Positions 8,336 through 17,090 of a stretch of 64,000 nt of DNA are shown here, one piece after another. Each line of letters starts with the position of its first letter. Within the stretch, counting starts at the first letter, position 1. Location: assembly GCA_004297825.1 (NCBI GenBank), contig SCSX01000033.1, positions 113,601-177,600 on the forward strand, in the 5' to 3' direction. The translations under genes and the position numbers were made by a program. The DNA comes from Spirochaetota bacterium (GTDB lineage: Bacteria; Spirochaetota; UBA4802; UBA5368). The notes under the pieces are model-generated. The model was given only the letters and a program-made list of their open reading frames with translations. It was not told the origin of the DNA and did no database searches.

Positions 8336-9225
8336 CCCTTGGGGTGGTACTTCTTGTGTATTTTCTGCAGCTCTTTGCGCGCGAGGTGCGTGTACACCTG
8401 CGTGGTGGAAATATCGGTATGCCCCAGCAGCTCCTGGACCGAGCGCAGGTCGGCGCCGTTTTCGACCAGATGCGTCGCGAACGAATGGCGCAGGGTGTGC
8501 GGGGTGATGTTCTTCCTTATCTCGAGCTTTTCGACGTAGCCCTTCAGCAGCCTCCATACCGATTTTCGGTTCAGCATGGAGCCCTTCTTGCTGATGAACA
8601 CGTAATCGCTCAGACGCTCCCCGAGTATATCGGACCGCGAATCCTTTATATATTTTTTCAGGAGCCGCATCGCCTCGTCGCCAAAGGGCACCATGCGCTC
8701 CTTGTCGCCCTTACCTTTCACGCGTATGAACCTGTTTTCGAAATCCATGTCCGACAGCGCCAGCTCCACCGCCTCGGAGATGCGCAGCCCGCACGAATAC
8801 AGGAGCTCGAAGATGGCCTTGTCCCTGAGCCCGTAGGGGTCCCCCTCGGAGATCGAGACGAACAGCGTTTCGATTTCCTTTTCGGTCAGGAAATCGGGAA
8901 GCGACTTTTCCACCTGCGGTGTGCCGATCTTGCTCGCGGGATTCTCCATGCTCCCCATCGTATCGGACACGAAATTGTAAAACTGGCGTATTGCGGCCAG
9001 GGAGCGCGCGAGCGTGCGCGAAGAATTGTGCTTCTTTGTTTTCTCGAATTTCAGGAATTTCTGGACGTCCTCGTGGGTCGCGGCAAGTATGTCCTTATTG
9101 GTCTTCGAAAGAAATTCGCTGAATTTTTTCAAGTCATACGTGTAGGAATAGATCGAGTTCGCCGAAAGGCCTTTTTCGGTCTGCAGGAAGCGTTTGAATT
9201 TTTTGAGTGCCTGGATATCCTTCAA
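8332..9225 (-). CDS. Tyrosine recombinase XerC/XerD
   Basis: A 297-residue site-specific recombinase of the Xer type, probably resolving chromosome dimers at dif. The N-terminal SAM-like core-binding domain (FLQTEKGLSANSIYSYTYDL) is followed by the catalytic domain: Arg in YSCGLRISEAVEL, Lys in VKGKGDKERMVPFG, HTLRHSFATH, LLGHTDISTTQVYTH, with Y as nucleophile. The start codon is TTG at 9225, with GGAGGGG five bases before it. Length and neighbours argue for a housekeeping Xer rather than a phage integrase. XerC versus XerD cannot be settled here. Confidence 0.9.
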   Translation of the reverse strand: MKDIQALKKFKRFLQTEKGLSANSIYSYTYDLKKFSEFLSKTNKDILAATHEDVQKFLKFEKTKKHNSSRTLARSLAAIRQFYNFVSDTMGSMENPASKIGTPQVEKSLPDFLTEKEIETLFVSISEGDPYGLRDKAIFELLYSCGLRISEAVELALSDMDFENRFIRVKGKGDKERMVPFGDEAMRLLKKYIKDSRSDILGERLSDYVFISKKGSMLNRKSVWRLLKGYVEKLEIRKNITPHTLRHSFATHLVENGADLRSVQELLGHTDISTTQVYTHLARKELQKIHKKYHPKG

Positions 9226-9487
9226 GATAGCCCCTCCACTGGGATAAATAAGCCATCGCTATTGACGCGCGCCGCTGGGAATTCCCCGGTATTCAACGTC
9301 CGGGGGGTCGCGCTCATGGTTCGGCGAACGATTCGAAAACCCGTGACGACCCGGCCTGAACCAGTTTAAATATCGGCCGTTTCCGAATTATGTCTTAATA
9401 GCGTAATGGAAATATTTTTCATACGGTGCAAGAGTGGAAAAAGGGGGGTTGATACAAATTAATATATTAAATCATAAAATTTGTTGA

Positions 9488-10669
9488 CTATTCGTAGCGC
9501 AACGCATCTATGGGCTTGAGCTTCGAGGCCTTGCTGGCCGGGTAGTACCCGAAAAAGATGCCCACCGCGCAGGAGAAAAGGAACGCCACCAGCACCGAGA
9601 ACGTGGAGAACAGGAACTCCCAGCCCACGCCAAGGGCGATCGCGTAGTATACGCCCAACCCGATGAGAATGCCCACGATTCCCCCGCCCGAGCTCAGGGT
9701 CACCGCCTCGATCAGGAATTGAACCAGGATGTCGCGCTTCTTGGCCCCGATCGCCATCCGTATCCCTATCTCCCTGGTGCGCTCGCTCACCGACACCAGC
9801 ATGATATTCATGATGCCGATGCCGCCCACCACGAGGGAAATCGAGGCTATCCCCGCGAGGAGCATGGCAAGCGTCTGGGAGATGTACTCCGCCATCTGGA
9901 GCTGCTCCTTGCTCGTCGTGATGGTGAAGTCGTCGGGCACCCCCGCCGCGAGTCCCCTGTCCGTGCGGATAAAGCTGCGCACCTCGTTTTCCGTTTTTTC
10001 CACCATGCGCTCATTGAAGCTGGCGATGAATATCTCGTTGAAATCGTTCCTTCCCACGATTTTTACGGACGCGGTAGTATACGGCATTACCAGTACGTTA
10101 TCCTGGTCCCTTCCGGAGAATGCCTGGCCTTGTTCCGCCAGGCAGCCGATCACCTGAAACGGAATATTATTGACCTGGATGACCTTGCCTATCGGGTTGA
10201 CAGCCCCGAAAAGCTCCACACGGACCGTGTTGCCTATGACCACCACCTTTTCACGAGAGAGTATCTCGATGTCGGTAAAATATCTGCCGAGCAGGAGCGG
10301 CCATTCCTTAATCCTGAAAAAGTCGTTATTCACGCCCCGGATGCGGCTTTGCAGAAGCACGCCCTGGTACTTGGTGTTCACGATCGCGCGCCCGACCATG
10401 GGAGAGATGTATTTGATGGAAGAAACGGCGCGCTTGATATCATCTATATCCTTTACGGTGAAACTCTTCTTCTTGCTTTCGAGCCCCATCGCGTTGGAGC
10501 CGTACGTGAATATCTTTTCCCGGACGGCCACGCGGGCGCTGTTCCCGATGCCCACCATCATTATCACCGAAGCGACGCCGATAATGACGCCAAGGCTCGT
10601 GAGCGCCGAACGCATCTTGTTCCGGCTCAGGGAGCGGACGGCCGTATGCATAAGGTTCTGGAAATTCAT
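9488..10669 (-). CDS. MacB-like ABC transporter permease
   Basis: A 393-residue permease with one N-terminal transmembrane helix (SALTSLGVIIGVASVIMMVG), a periplasmic MacB-PCD domain, and three C-terminal helices of the FtsX fold. The signature SERTREIGIRMAIGAKKRDI follows the second helix and the protein ends with PIDALRYE, both typical of MacB/YknZ. It is encoded separately from its ATPase, with an ATGA overlap. Together with the adaptor and TolC gene upstream, this makes a tripartite efflux pump that drives export of small molecules, peptides or lipoprotein-like substrates. The substrate is unknown. Confidence 0.93.
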   Translation of the reverse strand: MNFQNLMHTAVRSLSRNKMRSALTSLGVIIGVASVIMMVGIGNSARVAVREKIFTYGSNAMGLESKKKSFTVKDIDDIKRAVSSIKYISPMVGRAIVNTKYQGVLLQSRIRGVNNDFFRIKEWPLLLGRYFTDIEILSREKVVVIGNTVRVELFGAVNPIGKVIQVNNIPFQVIGCLAEQGQAFSGRDQDNVLVMPYTTASVKIVGRNDFNEIFIASFNERMVEKTENEVRSFIRTDRGLAAGVPDDFTITTSKEQLQMAEYISQTLAMLLAGIASISLVVGGIGIMNIMLVSVSERTREIGIRMAIGAKKRDILVQFLIEAVTLSSGGGIVGILIGLGVYYAIALGVGWEFLFSTFSVLVAFLFSCAVGIFFGYYPASKASKLKPIDALRYE

Positions 10670-11403
10670 GAACGCCTCTTTCCCGTTTTGGCGGCGACCC
10701 TGGTCTTCGGTATCGGCGCATCGTCGATTATGTGGCCGTCCCTGAATACGATCTTGCGATCGGTAAAGGCCGCGACATCCGGCTCGTGGGTCACCAGGAT
10801 AATCGTGATTCCCGTTTCACGGTTAAGCCGCGTGAATATGCCCATCACCTCGTCCGAATTCCTCGTATCCAGGTTGCCGGTGGGCTCGTCGGCGAGTATG
10901 ATGGCGGGGTCGTTAATCAACGAGCGCGCGATCGCGACGCGCTGCTGCTCGCCGCCGGACAGCCGATTGGGATGATGGTGTTCCCTGCCCTGGAGACCCA
11001 CCAGGCCGAGCAATTCATTCGCCTTGCGCTTCATCTCGCGGGGCTGCATGTCGTGGCGGTACATCATGGGAAGCTCCACGTTTTCCAGCGCCGATGTTCG
11101 GGAGAGCAGGTTGAATCCCTGGAAGACGAACCCTATCTTGAGATTGCGGATCTCCGCCTTCTGATCGTCGTCAAGCGCCATGCCATTGACGCCGTCAAGG
11201 ATGTACGTGCCGGAGGTGTGCGTGTCGAGGAAGCCGATTATATTCATGAGCGTCGATTTTCCGGAACCGGAGGCGCCCATGATCGCGACGAATTCACCGC
11301 GCTCGACCGTAAGCGAAATTCCCCGCAGTGCCTTGACGCTCACCTCCTCGCTCAGCTGGTAGGTCTTTACCAGGTCGCGGATTTCTATGACCTTGTCGCG
11401 CAT
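10666..11403 (-). CDS. ABC transporter ATP-binding protein (MacB/LolD type)
   Basis: A 245-residue ATPase subunit. It shows Walker A GASGSGKST, Q-loop FVFQGFNLL, signature LSGGEQQRVAIAR, Walker B IILADEPTGNLD and the H-loop VTHEP. The sequence is of the MacB/YknY/LolD subgroup, which pairs with FtsX-fold permeases and couples ATP hydrolysis to mechanotransmission across the membrane. The stop overlaps the permease start, so the two should be made together. About 23 residues after the H-loop form a tail (PIPKTRVAAKTGKRRS). Confidence 0.95.
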   Translation of the reverse strand: MRDKVIEIRDLVKTYQLSEEVSVKALRGISLTVERGEFVAIMGASGSGKSTLMNIIGFLDTHTSGTYILDGVNGMALDDDQKAEIRNLKIGFVFQGFNLLSRTSALENVELPMMYRHDMQPREMKRKANELLGLVGLQGREHHHPNRLSGGEQQRVAIARSLINDPAIILADEPTGNLDTRNSDEVMGIFTRLNRETGITIILVTHEPDVAAFTDRKIVFRDGHIIDDAPIPKTRVAAKTGKRRS

Positions 11404-11411
11404 GCCGTCCC

Positions 11412-12542
11412 TTATATCTTGTCCTTGACCTTGAGCTTTTTGTCCATCCTGATCAGGACCTCGTCGCCTTCCTTAAGCTGGCCGGATTCGATCTCTGTAA
11501 AGCTGTCTCCCACAAGCCCCGGCTTGACCTCGACGCGCTTTATCGGTGAAGCTTCCATGGCCGCGCCCTGCTTTTTCCAGAGATACTTTTTACCGGGTTC
11601 GCCTTCCGAGCCGGCAGGATTCACTACGAAGGCCTGGTTGGCGACCCTGTACACGTTTTTTTTCTGCGCGACGATGACCACCGCCGTCGCCGTCATTCCC
11701 GGTTTGAGTTTGAGATCGTTATTATCGCAGTTCACCACTGCCTGGTAGACAACCAAGCCTCCCACCGTTATGGGACTGAATCGAACCTGGTCGATTTTTC
11801 CCTCGAAGGTGTCGTTGGGATATGCGCTTACGGTAAACGTAACCTTCTGGCCTTTCTGTATCTTCCCGATGTCGGATTCATCCACATTGATAGTGAGACT
11901 CATCTTCCGCAAGTCCGCGGCGACCACGAAGAGTTTCTTACTCACCGTCACCACGTCCATCGGCCGTATATCGACCGAGATCACGGTTCCCTCCGTGGGA
12001 GAGAGGATGGTAGTGTTCCCCTTGTTGCTCATCACGATATCATATTCAATCTGAAACTGCTGGAGGGCGGCCTGGATCTTCTTGAAATTGAGCTCGGCCT
12101 GCTCCAGGTCCTTCTGCGAGATGAGGTTTTCGCCAAAAAGCCTTTTCCTGGTGGCCAGGTCCATCTGCGCGCCCTCAAGGTCAAGGCGCGCCCTCTCCAA
12201 TTGCGCCGCGACCCTCATCCCCTGCTGGTCGAGCTCCGATGAGTCGATGGTCGCGAGCAGCTGGTATTTCCCCACTCTCTGGTTATAATCGGTGAGCACC
12301 TGGCTCACCACCCCATTGATTTTAGAAAGCACCATTATGGAATTCACCACGTCAAGGGTCCCCGTAACCGAGATGGACTTGAGCACCTCGCCCTTCGAGA
12401 CGGTATCATACTGGTAGACCATGTCACCGGTCCCGCTACAAGATCGGGTCAGGATGAATACCAGCACGCAGATGCCGAGCACGATTATTCCAAGCATGAC
12501 GCGCCGGCGGGCAAGATTTTTCAGCGAATCGATTATTTGCAT
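11412..12542 (-). CDS. Periplasmic adaptor of efflux pump (MacA/HlyD family)
   Basis: Membrane fusion protein that bridges inner-membrane ABC permease and TolC. One N-terminal transmembrane segment (residues about 15-30, MLGIIVLGICVLVFIL) anchors it. The two lipoyl half-motifs flank a helical hairpin (about 90-145), then come the beta-barrel (KGQKVTFTVSAYPNDTFEGK) and membrane-proximal domain. Length (376) and order match MacA/YknX. The start overlaps the last codons of the TolC-like gene, and the ATPase gene begins nine bases downstream. Confidence 0.92.
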   Translation of the reverse strand: MQIIDSLKNLARRRVMLGIIVLGICVLVFILTRSCSGTGDMVYQYDTVSKGEVLKSISVTGTLDVVNSIMVLSKINGVVSQVLTDYNQRVGKYQLLATIDSSELDQQGMRVAAQLERARLDLEGAQMDLATRKRLFGENLISQKDLEQAELNFKKIQAALQQFQIEYDIVMSNKGNTTILSPTEGTVISVDIRPMDVVTVSKKLFVVAADLRKMSLTINVDESDIGKIQKGQKVTFTVSAYPNDTFEGKIDQVRFSPITVGGLVVYQAVVNCDNNDLKLKPGMTATAVVIVAQKKNVYRVANQAFVVNPAGSEGEPGKKYLWKKQGAAMEASPIKRVEVKPGLVGDSFTEIESGQLKEGDEVLIRMDKKLKVKDKI

Positions 12543-13870
12543 AATTGCTCCTCTTTCACGCCCACGGAATTGGCCAGCCTCGCCAATGCGATGAGATAGT
12601 CATAGCGGGCCTTATAGGAATACAGGTCCGCATTGATAAGGGAGGACTCGGCATCCTGCAGGTCCAGCTGCGAGCCCAGACCGTTTTCATAACTCTTCGT
12701 GGCGAGCTTAACATGGTTTTCGGCGTTTACCTTCATGAGCTTCGCAAGTTCCACCTGTCTCTTCAGCTCCGCCATGGATTGTATGAAATTTTGTATCAGC
12801 GCCCTGTTCGTTACCGTTACCTGACGCTCGGCATAAAAGGTCTTGCGGTAGTCCGCCTTGGCCGAATCGATCCGTCCGCTTATCAGGCCCCCGGAGTATA
12901 GGGGCATCCTGGCCTGGAGCGCAACGTGAAAAGTAGGCTTCCATTTATCCGGCCCCAGGTTGTCCTGGATGCCCCCTTGTCCCTGCAAGTTCCGGTTTTC
13001 CATGCCGAACGCGGTAACCACGTCTACGGACGGATTTCTGTTCGCCTTCTCAGCGTCGATATTTATTTTCTGGATCGTGCGGTTGAGCCGCGCAATCCGT
13101 ATTTCCGGATACTCGTCTTCGGCGATATCGTACAACTGGTCCAGCGTGAATCGTAATTCAGGGAGCGAATCCACCGGGATGGGGACTACCGTGAAATCCT
13201 CCCCGGGGACGCCTATTGCGGTCAAGAGCTCCGTGCGCGCAAAGCTTTCAAGGTTGATCGCACGCTCGTAATCGAGGTTGGCGTTCGCCAGGTCCACCTC
13301 CGCTTTCGTGACGTCGAGTATGGGACGCTGGCCGTTTCGAAAGAGCATCCGGGTCTTATCGAGCTTCGTGCCGTACTTCCCCCGCAGATCATCCTTGAGG
13401 GCCACGGACTGGCGCGCGAAAAGGAAGTCGTAATAGGCAACCTTCACGTTCAGCAGTACCTTTGATTTTATACGCAACTGGTTTATCTGCGCCAGCGAAA
13501 TGCCCAGGCGGGCCATCATCTGTTTTTCGCCCTTCGTGGCGTCATAAATATTGTACGCGGCCGTTGCGCCCGCGAATAACCCTATGCTGGTATCCTTGCC
13601 CGGAACATTGAAATTGCCGGTGGACTTGCCGGTTTTCAGGATTTCCACGGTTTTCACTTCACCGTTCACGATAACGCTGTTCGGCGCCTTTGACACGCCA
13701 TAGCTCGCTTCCGCCTTTTTCGATTCCTCCAGGGAAATCCGGATCTCGGGATGGTTTTCCATGGCCATTGCGATGCATTCTTCGAGCGAAACCTGGCGCT
13801 CCTGGGCATTCGCGGTAAGGCCGGTCATGACGCAAAAAAGAAGCGCGCAGATACAATTACGTATGTTCAT
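12533..13870 (-). CDS. TolC-like outer-membrane efflux protein
   Basis: A 445-residue exported protein with an N-terminal signal peptide ending near ANAQ. Two internally similar alpha-helical halves carry the OEP pattern: SLEECIAMAMENHPEIR at the start and LDQLYDIAEDEYPEI near the middle, with a second repeat end YENGLGSQLDLQDAESSL. Such trimers form the outer-membrane channel and periplasmic tunnel. It is the first gene of the efflux operon. Its presence is direct evidence of a two-membrane cell. A palindrome over a possible -35 box lies about 65 bases upstream of its start. Confidence 0.93.
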   Translation of the reverse strand: MNIRNCICALLFCVMTGLTANAQERQVSLEECIAMAMENHPEIRISLEESKKAEASYGVSKAPNSVIVNGEVKTVEILKTGKSTGNFNVPGKDTSIGLFAGATAAYNIYDATKGEKQMMARLGISLAQINQLRIKSKVLLNVKVAYYDFLFARQSVALKDDLRGKYGTKLDKTRMLFRNGQRPILDVTKAEVDLANANLDYERAINLESFARTELLTAIGVPGEDFTVVPIPVDSLPELRFTLDQLYDIAEDEYPEIRIARLNRTIQKINIDAEKANRNPSVDVVTAFGMENRNLQGQGGIQDNLGPDKWKPTFHVALQARMPLYSGGLISGRIDSAKADYRKTFYAERQVTVTNRALIQNFIQSMAELKRQVELAKLMKVNAENHVKLATKSYENGLGSQLDLQDAESSLINADLYSYKARYDYLIALARLANSVGVKEEQLCK

Positions 13871-13932
13871 CGAATTACCTGTTTATCAAGGCTCTTGCTG
13901 CAGGTACAAGAATATCATGAGATCATTCACAC

Positions 13933-13944
13933 GACAGGCCTGTC
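13933..13944 (-). promoter_or_regulatory. Palindrome GACAGGCCTGTC over a possible -35 box of the efflux operon
   Basis: A perfect 12-bp palindrome sits 63-74 bases upstream of the TolC-like start. On the minus strand it overlaps TTGACA, a consensus -35 hexamer, though no good -10 lies at the usual distance. A repressor bound here would block RNA polymerase, which would suit a regulated efflux pump. Confidence 0.35.
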
Positions 13945-14127
13945 AATCATATAAGGTGGCCCCGCATTAATATTTGATCTCCCCCTCCGGGCGCGTTTCG
14001 GCCTTTGCGCCGATACGGGAACTGCCCCGGACATCTTCCGAACGAAATGGCTGAGTAGCACATGCCCCGCCGTATCCGGAGAGTCGGGTCGTGCCGGGTC
14101 TTTTTCGAACGCCATCTAAAAAAAACA

Positions 14128-14155
14128 TTGACACTGCCCTGCGTTCGCTTATGAA
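14128..14155 (+). promoter_or_regulatory. Promoter of the tRNA-Thr/tRNA-Tyr unit
   Basis: A perfect TTGACA (14128-14133) is followed after 16 bases by TATGAA (14150-14155). Transcription would begin just before the tRNA-Thr 5' end at 14172. Confidence 0.6.
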
Positions 14156-14171
14156 GGTTTAATTCAAGGCT

Positions 14172-14244
14172 GCTGGCGTAGCTCAATCGGTAGAGCAGCT
14201 GATTTGTAATCAGCTTGTTGGGGGTTCAATTCCTCTCGCCAGCT
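14172..14244 (+). tRNA. tRNA-Thr (anticodon UGU)
   Basis: Seven-pair acceptor stem GCTGGCG/CGCCAGC, D-loop AGCTCAATCGGTAGAGC, anticodon stem GCTGA/TCAGC around loop TTTGTAA (anticodon TGT), and T-loop GGTTCAATTCC. Discriminator T; CCA is not encoded. It is seven bases upstream of tRNA-Tyr and probably cotranscribed. Confidence 0.95.
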
Positions 14245-14251
14245 ATCGCGA

Positions 14252-14333
14252 GGTGAGGTTCCCGAGCGGCCAAAGGGATCAGACTGTAAATCTGACGGCG
14301 ATGCCTTCGATGGTTCGAATCCATCCCTCACCA
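14252..14333 (+). tRNA. tRNA-Tyr (anticodon GUA)
   Basis: Class II tRNA with a long variable arm. Acceptor GGTGAGG pairs with CCTCACC, the anticodon loop is CTGTAAA (anticodon GTA), and T-loop GGTTCGAATCC is canonical. The body closely resembles bacterial tRNA-Tyr. Discriminator A; the CCA end must be added post-transcriptionally. Confidence 0.95.
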
Positions 14334-14334
14334 A

Positions 14335-14367
14335 AAAAGCTACCTGTTCAGGTAGCTTTTCGTTTTT
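14335..14367. terminator. Bidirectional intrinsic terminator after the tRNA genes
   Basis: An 11-bp perfect stem AAAAGCTACCT / AGGTAGCTTTT with loop GTTC is followed by CG and TTTTT on the plus strand. On the minus strand it ends in six T residues, so it can also end the DUF1858 transcript arriving from 14383. Confidence 0.85.
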
Positions 14368-14382
14368 ATCCTGGATAAACCG

Positions 14383-14592
14383 TCAGCCCGCTATCTGGTT
14401 CAGTTCCCCCAGCATCTTGCTGATCTCCCCGTCCTGAAGCCCGTGAGCACGCGCCCCCTGCTCGATGGTTTCGTATATCCCGATATGGCACCCGATGCAA
14501 TGCAACCCATAGCCGGCGAGAACCCCCCCAGCCTGTGGAAACGCCTTTATAAGTTCTCCGAACGTCATAGCGCCGGTTATCTTGTCCTGCAT
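14383..14592 (-). CDS. DUF1858 small redox-type protein
   Basis: A 69-residue protein with the pattern of DUF1858 (the N-terminal domain of ScdA and of hybrid-cluster-associated disulfide proteins): MTFGELIKAFP, GVLAGYGLHCIGCHIG, then a helix. The CIGC pair could form a redox disulfide or bind a metal. The ATG at 14592 has GGAG and GGAGA just upstream; an in-frame GTG five codons earlier is less likely. It is a single-gene unit ending at the bidirectional terminator. Its partner enzyme, if any, is not in this window. Confidence 0.8.
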   Translation of the reverse strand: MQDKITGAMTFGELIKAFPQAGGVLAGYGLHCIGCHIGIYETIEQGARAHGLQDGEISKMLGELNQIAG

Positions 14593-14751
14593 TCTCCGCT
14601 CCTCCACTCTATAATTGGATAAATATAAAACATCGGTGCCCGATCGTCCAGATTTTTTTCCGATATTTGGCGCCCCGGTCGAAAAATCGGGTTGAACATC
14701 CTTCGAAAGGAGATAATCAGGATAGAGATCAGGATCGCCAGGAGGAGAAAC

Positions 14752-15489
14752 ATGGTTACCGCTCAGGACCGCGCGCGCTACGCGCGCCAGATGATTATCC
14801 CCGGGTGGGGCGAGGCAGCACAGGAAAAGCTTGCACGCGCCACGGTGTTCATTGCAGGCTGCGGCGGGCTGGGAAGCCCCGTGTCCTTATATCTCGCGGC
14901 CGCGGGGGTGGGGACGATCATCGTCTGTGATTCCGATTCAGTCGAGATCACCAATCTAAACCGCCAGCTCCTTCACGATTTTTCGCGTATCGGAACCCCT
15001 AAATCCGATTCAGCGTTTAAAACGCTTTCGGCGCTCAATGCGGAGATCAGCATCGTTCCGGTCAGGGAAAAAATCACGAAGAAAAACGCCGCATCGCTTA
15101 TACGCGGCGCCGGGCTCATCATGGACTGCCTCGATAATTTCGAAACACGCCACATACTTAATTTGGTTTCAGTGCGCGAGGGAATACCGCTTGTCCACGC
15201 GGGGATCGAGGGCATGCAGGGCCAAGTGACGTTCCTCCAGCCGCCCCTCACCCCCTGCCTTGCCTGTTTCCAGCCCGAAAGCCCCGGCAAAAAAGCGGTG
15301 CCGGTTCTGGGCGCCACCGCGGGCATACTCGGCTCCCTGCAGGCCCTTGAGGCGATAAAATATATTACCGGGCTGGGGACGACCCTGGCCAACCGTCTGC
15401 TGTTCTGGGACGGTGCGGAGATCCGCTGGGCTTCGATCTCAATTTCGAGGAACCCCAAATGCAAGGTGTGCCGGTCCATTCACCCCTGA
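14752..15489 (+). CDS. ThiF/MoeB/HesA-family E1-like adenylyltransferase
   Basis: Adenylates the C-terminus of a ubiquitin-like sulfur carrier (ThiS or MoaD type). The start RYARQMIIPGWGEAAQEKL is typical, then the nucleotide-binding GCGGLGSPVSLYLAAAG, the D..E..NLNRQ motif (EITNLNRQLL) and DCLDNFETR. Two zinc-binding pairs, CLAC and CKVC, frame the C-terminal part. The ATG at 14752 is fixed by AGGAGGAG six bases upstream. At 245 residues it lacks a rhodanese domain. No thiS, moaD or thiG lies next to it, so whether it serves thiamine, molybdopterin or another thiocarboxylate pathway is open. Confidence 0.88.
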   Translation: MVTAQDRARYARQMIIPGWGEAAQEKLARATVFIAGCGGLGSPVSLYLAAAGVGTIIVCDSDSVEITNLNRQLLHDFSRIGTPKSDSAFKTLSALNAEISIVPVREKITKKNAASLIRGAGLIMDCLDNFETRHILNLVSVREGIPLVHAGIEGMQGQVTFLQPPLTPCLACFQPESPGKKAVPVLGATAGILGSLQALEAIKYITGLGTTLANRLLFWDGAEIRWASISISRNPKCKVCRSIHP

Positions 15490-15660
15490 GCTGCCGAATG
15501 AAACGGAAATATTTAAATCCGGGGTTGGGGACCGATATTGACTCGCAGTCATTCCACGCGTATCGCCGTTAAAAATCCGCCTGCATCACGGAATTTCGGC
15601 GTCCCGCCCCCAAGGAAATGCATTGAAAAAATCACGGAGAATCCTGCACGGCCGATAAAC

Positions 15661-15691
15661 GGGAAACGATCCCGAACAGGGACCGTTTCCC
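15661..15691. terminator. Hairpin between convergent ThiF and thiolase genes
   Basis: GGGAAACGATCCC, loop GAACA, GGGACCGTTTCCC. The 13-bp stem has one A-C mismatch on the plus strand but a G-U wobble on the minus strand, so it is more stable in the thiolase transcript. Neither side has a proper T-run, so termination activity is uncertain. The rest of 15490-15743 shows no gene. Confidence 0.4.
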
Positions 15692-15743
15692 GGAAAAAGG
15701 CGCCTTACATGCGCGCCCTGACTGACCGAAAACCCGGGCAGCC

Positions 15744-16940
15744 TTAGAGCCGCTCGATGAGGACAGCCGCCCCCATCCCTCCGCCGACACACAGGGTTGC
15801 GATACCATACGTCTTATTCCTGCGCGCGAGCTCGTTGATGAGCGAGATCACGAGGCGTGCGCCCGTGCACCCCACCGGGTGTCCCAGCGCGATACCCGAT
15901 CCGTTCACGTTGACCTTAGTCCGGTCCAGTCCCAGTCCCTTCTCGACGGACAGGTACTGGGCGGCGAACGCCTCGTTACACTCGATGAGATCGATGTCGG
16001 AAAGCTTTTTTCCCGTTTTCTTGAGAAGTTTCTGAATGGCGGGCACCGGGCCGTAACCCATCAGGTGCGGTTCAACCCCTGCGATGGCGTTCCCCGCTAT
16101 CCTCGCGAGCGGCTTGGCCCCCAGTTCCTTGGCCTTAGCAATCGAGGTAACGACCATTGCCGCGGCGCCGTCATTCAATCCCGACGAATTTCCGGCCGTG
16201 ACGGTACCCGTCTTTTTGAAGACCGGCTTGAGCGCAGCGAGACTCTCCCTGGTGATGTCGCGGCGTGCGTGTTCATCGGTGGTGAACATCTTGGGCTCAC
16301 CCTTGCGCTGGGGGATGGGAACCGGGATGATCTCGTCCTTGAATCTGCCGCCGTCTATCGCGGCGATCGCCTTCTGGTGGCTCTCGAACGCGACCTGGTC
16401 CTGCTCATCGCGGGTTATCGAGTACTTCTCCGCGAGGTTTTCCGCCGTCTGTCCCATGATAAATGCCTCACCAAGCAGGCCGCTGCCCGAATGAAGGAGC
16501 TCCCACATCGTGTCAGTCATTTCCGCATGCTGGAGCCGTGCGCCCCAGCGGGCCTTCTTTAAAACATAGGGGGCATTGCTCATCGATTCCACACCGCCCG
16601 CGAGCACGATCTCCGAGTCGCCACACTTGATCTGCTGCGAGGCAAAAATGAGCGCCTGCATCCCAGAGGCGCATTGCCGCTGGATCGTGGTCGCCGGCAC
16701 CTCCATGGGTATTCCGGCCTTGAGCGCGGCCGTACGCGCCGTGTTCGCTTCATCCGAGGTCTGGATACAATCGCCGAATATAACGTCGTCCAACGCGCCG
16801 CCCGCAACCCCTGCGCGCTTAAGGGCCTCATTCATAACCAGCGCCGCAAGCTGGAACGCGCGCACGTCCCTGAGGGTCTGCCCAAAGCTTCCGATGGGCG
16901 TTCTGCATCCCGATATAATGACTACTTCCCGCGAATCCAT
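15744..16940 (-). CDS. Acetyl-CoA C-acetyltransferase (thiolase II)
   Basis: Condenses two acetyl-CoA to acetoacetyl-CoA or the reverse. At 398 residues with start [21 protein letters not shown] it is a biosynthetic-type thiolase. The acylated cysteine is in [13 protein letters not shown], the second-half motifs are [26 protein letters not shown] and the base cysteine is in [11 protein letters not shown]. It stands alone, with no hydroxybutyryl-CoA dehydrogenase or CoA transferase beside it, so catabolic versus anabolic role is not decided. A GGAGG-like site precedes the ATG. Confidence 0.95.
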   Translation of the reverse strand: MDSREVVIISGCRTPIGSFGQTLRDVRAFQLAALVMNEALKRAGVAGGALDDVIFGDCIQTSDEANTARTAALKAGIPMEVPATTIQRQCASGMQALIFASQQIKCGDSEIVLAGGVESMSNAPYVLKKARWGARLQHAEMTDTMWELLHSGSGLLGEAFIMGQTAENLAEKYSITRDEQDQVAFESHQKAIAAIDGGRFKDEIIPVPIPQRKGEPKMFTTDEHARRDITRESLAALKPVFKKTGTVTAGNSSGLNDGAAAMVVTSIAKAKELGAKPLARIAGNAIAGVEPHLMGYGPVPAIQKLLKKTGKKLSDIDLIECNEAFAAQYLSVEKGLGLDRTKVNVNGSGIALGHPVGCTGARLVISLINELARRNKTYGIATLCVGGGMGAAVLIERL

Positions 16941-17029
16941 AATGAAGGTTCCTCCTGCTTGTTTTTGCCCACCTTAGGAAATGAGTGCTGATTTTCAACA
17001 ATAAATTTTAGACATTGTAAGGCATAACG

Positions 17030-17055
17030 CAAACGGCACCTATCGGTGCCGTTTG
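17030..17055 (-). terminator. Hairpin downstream of the PPDK-like gene
   Basis: CAAACGGCACC, loop TATC, GGTGCCGTTTG: an 11-bp perfect stem 36 bases past the PPDK-like stop codon. The minus-strand tail (CGTTATG) is only weakly T-rich. Confidence 0.55.
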
Positions 17056-17090
17056 TTTCGAATGTTTAGCCCTTAGTCAGGCAGTTATGC

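Noticed and set aside
8332..9225. A mobile element or integrated phage marked by the tyrosine recombinase
   Set aside because: Housekeeping-type Xer length, neighbours are core genes, and no attachment repeats or phage genes are seen.
15538..15747. A 69-codon plus-strand frame after the ThiF-like gene
   Set aside because: No ribosome binding site, basic composition without motif, and it runs through a hairpin and into the end of the opposing thiolase gene.
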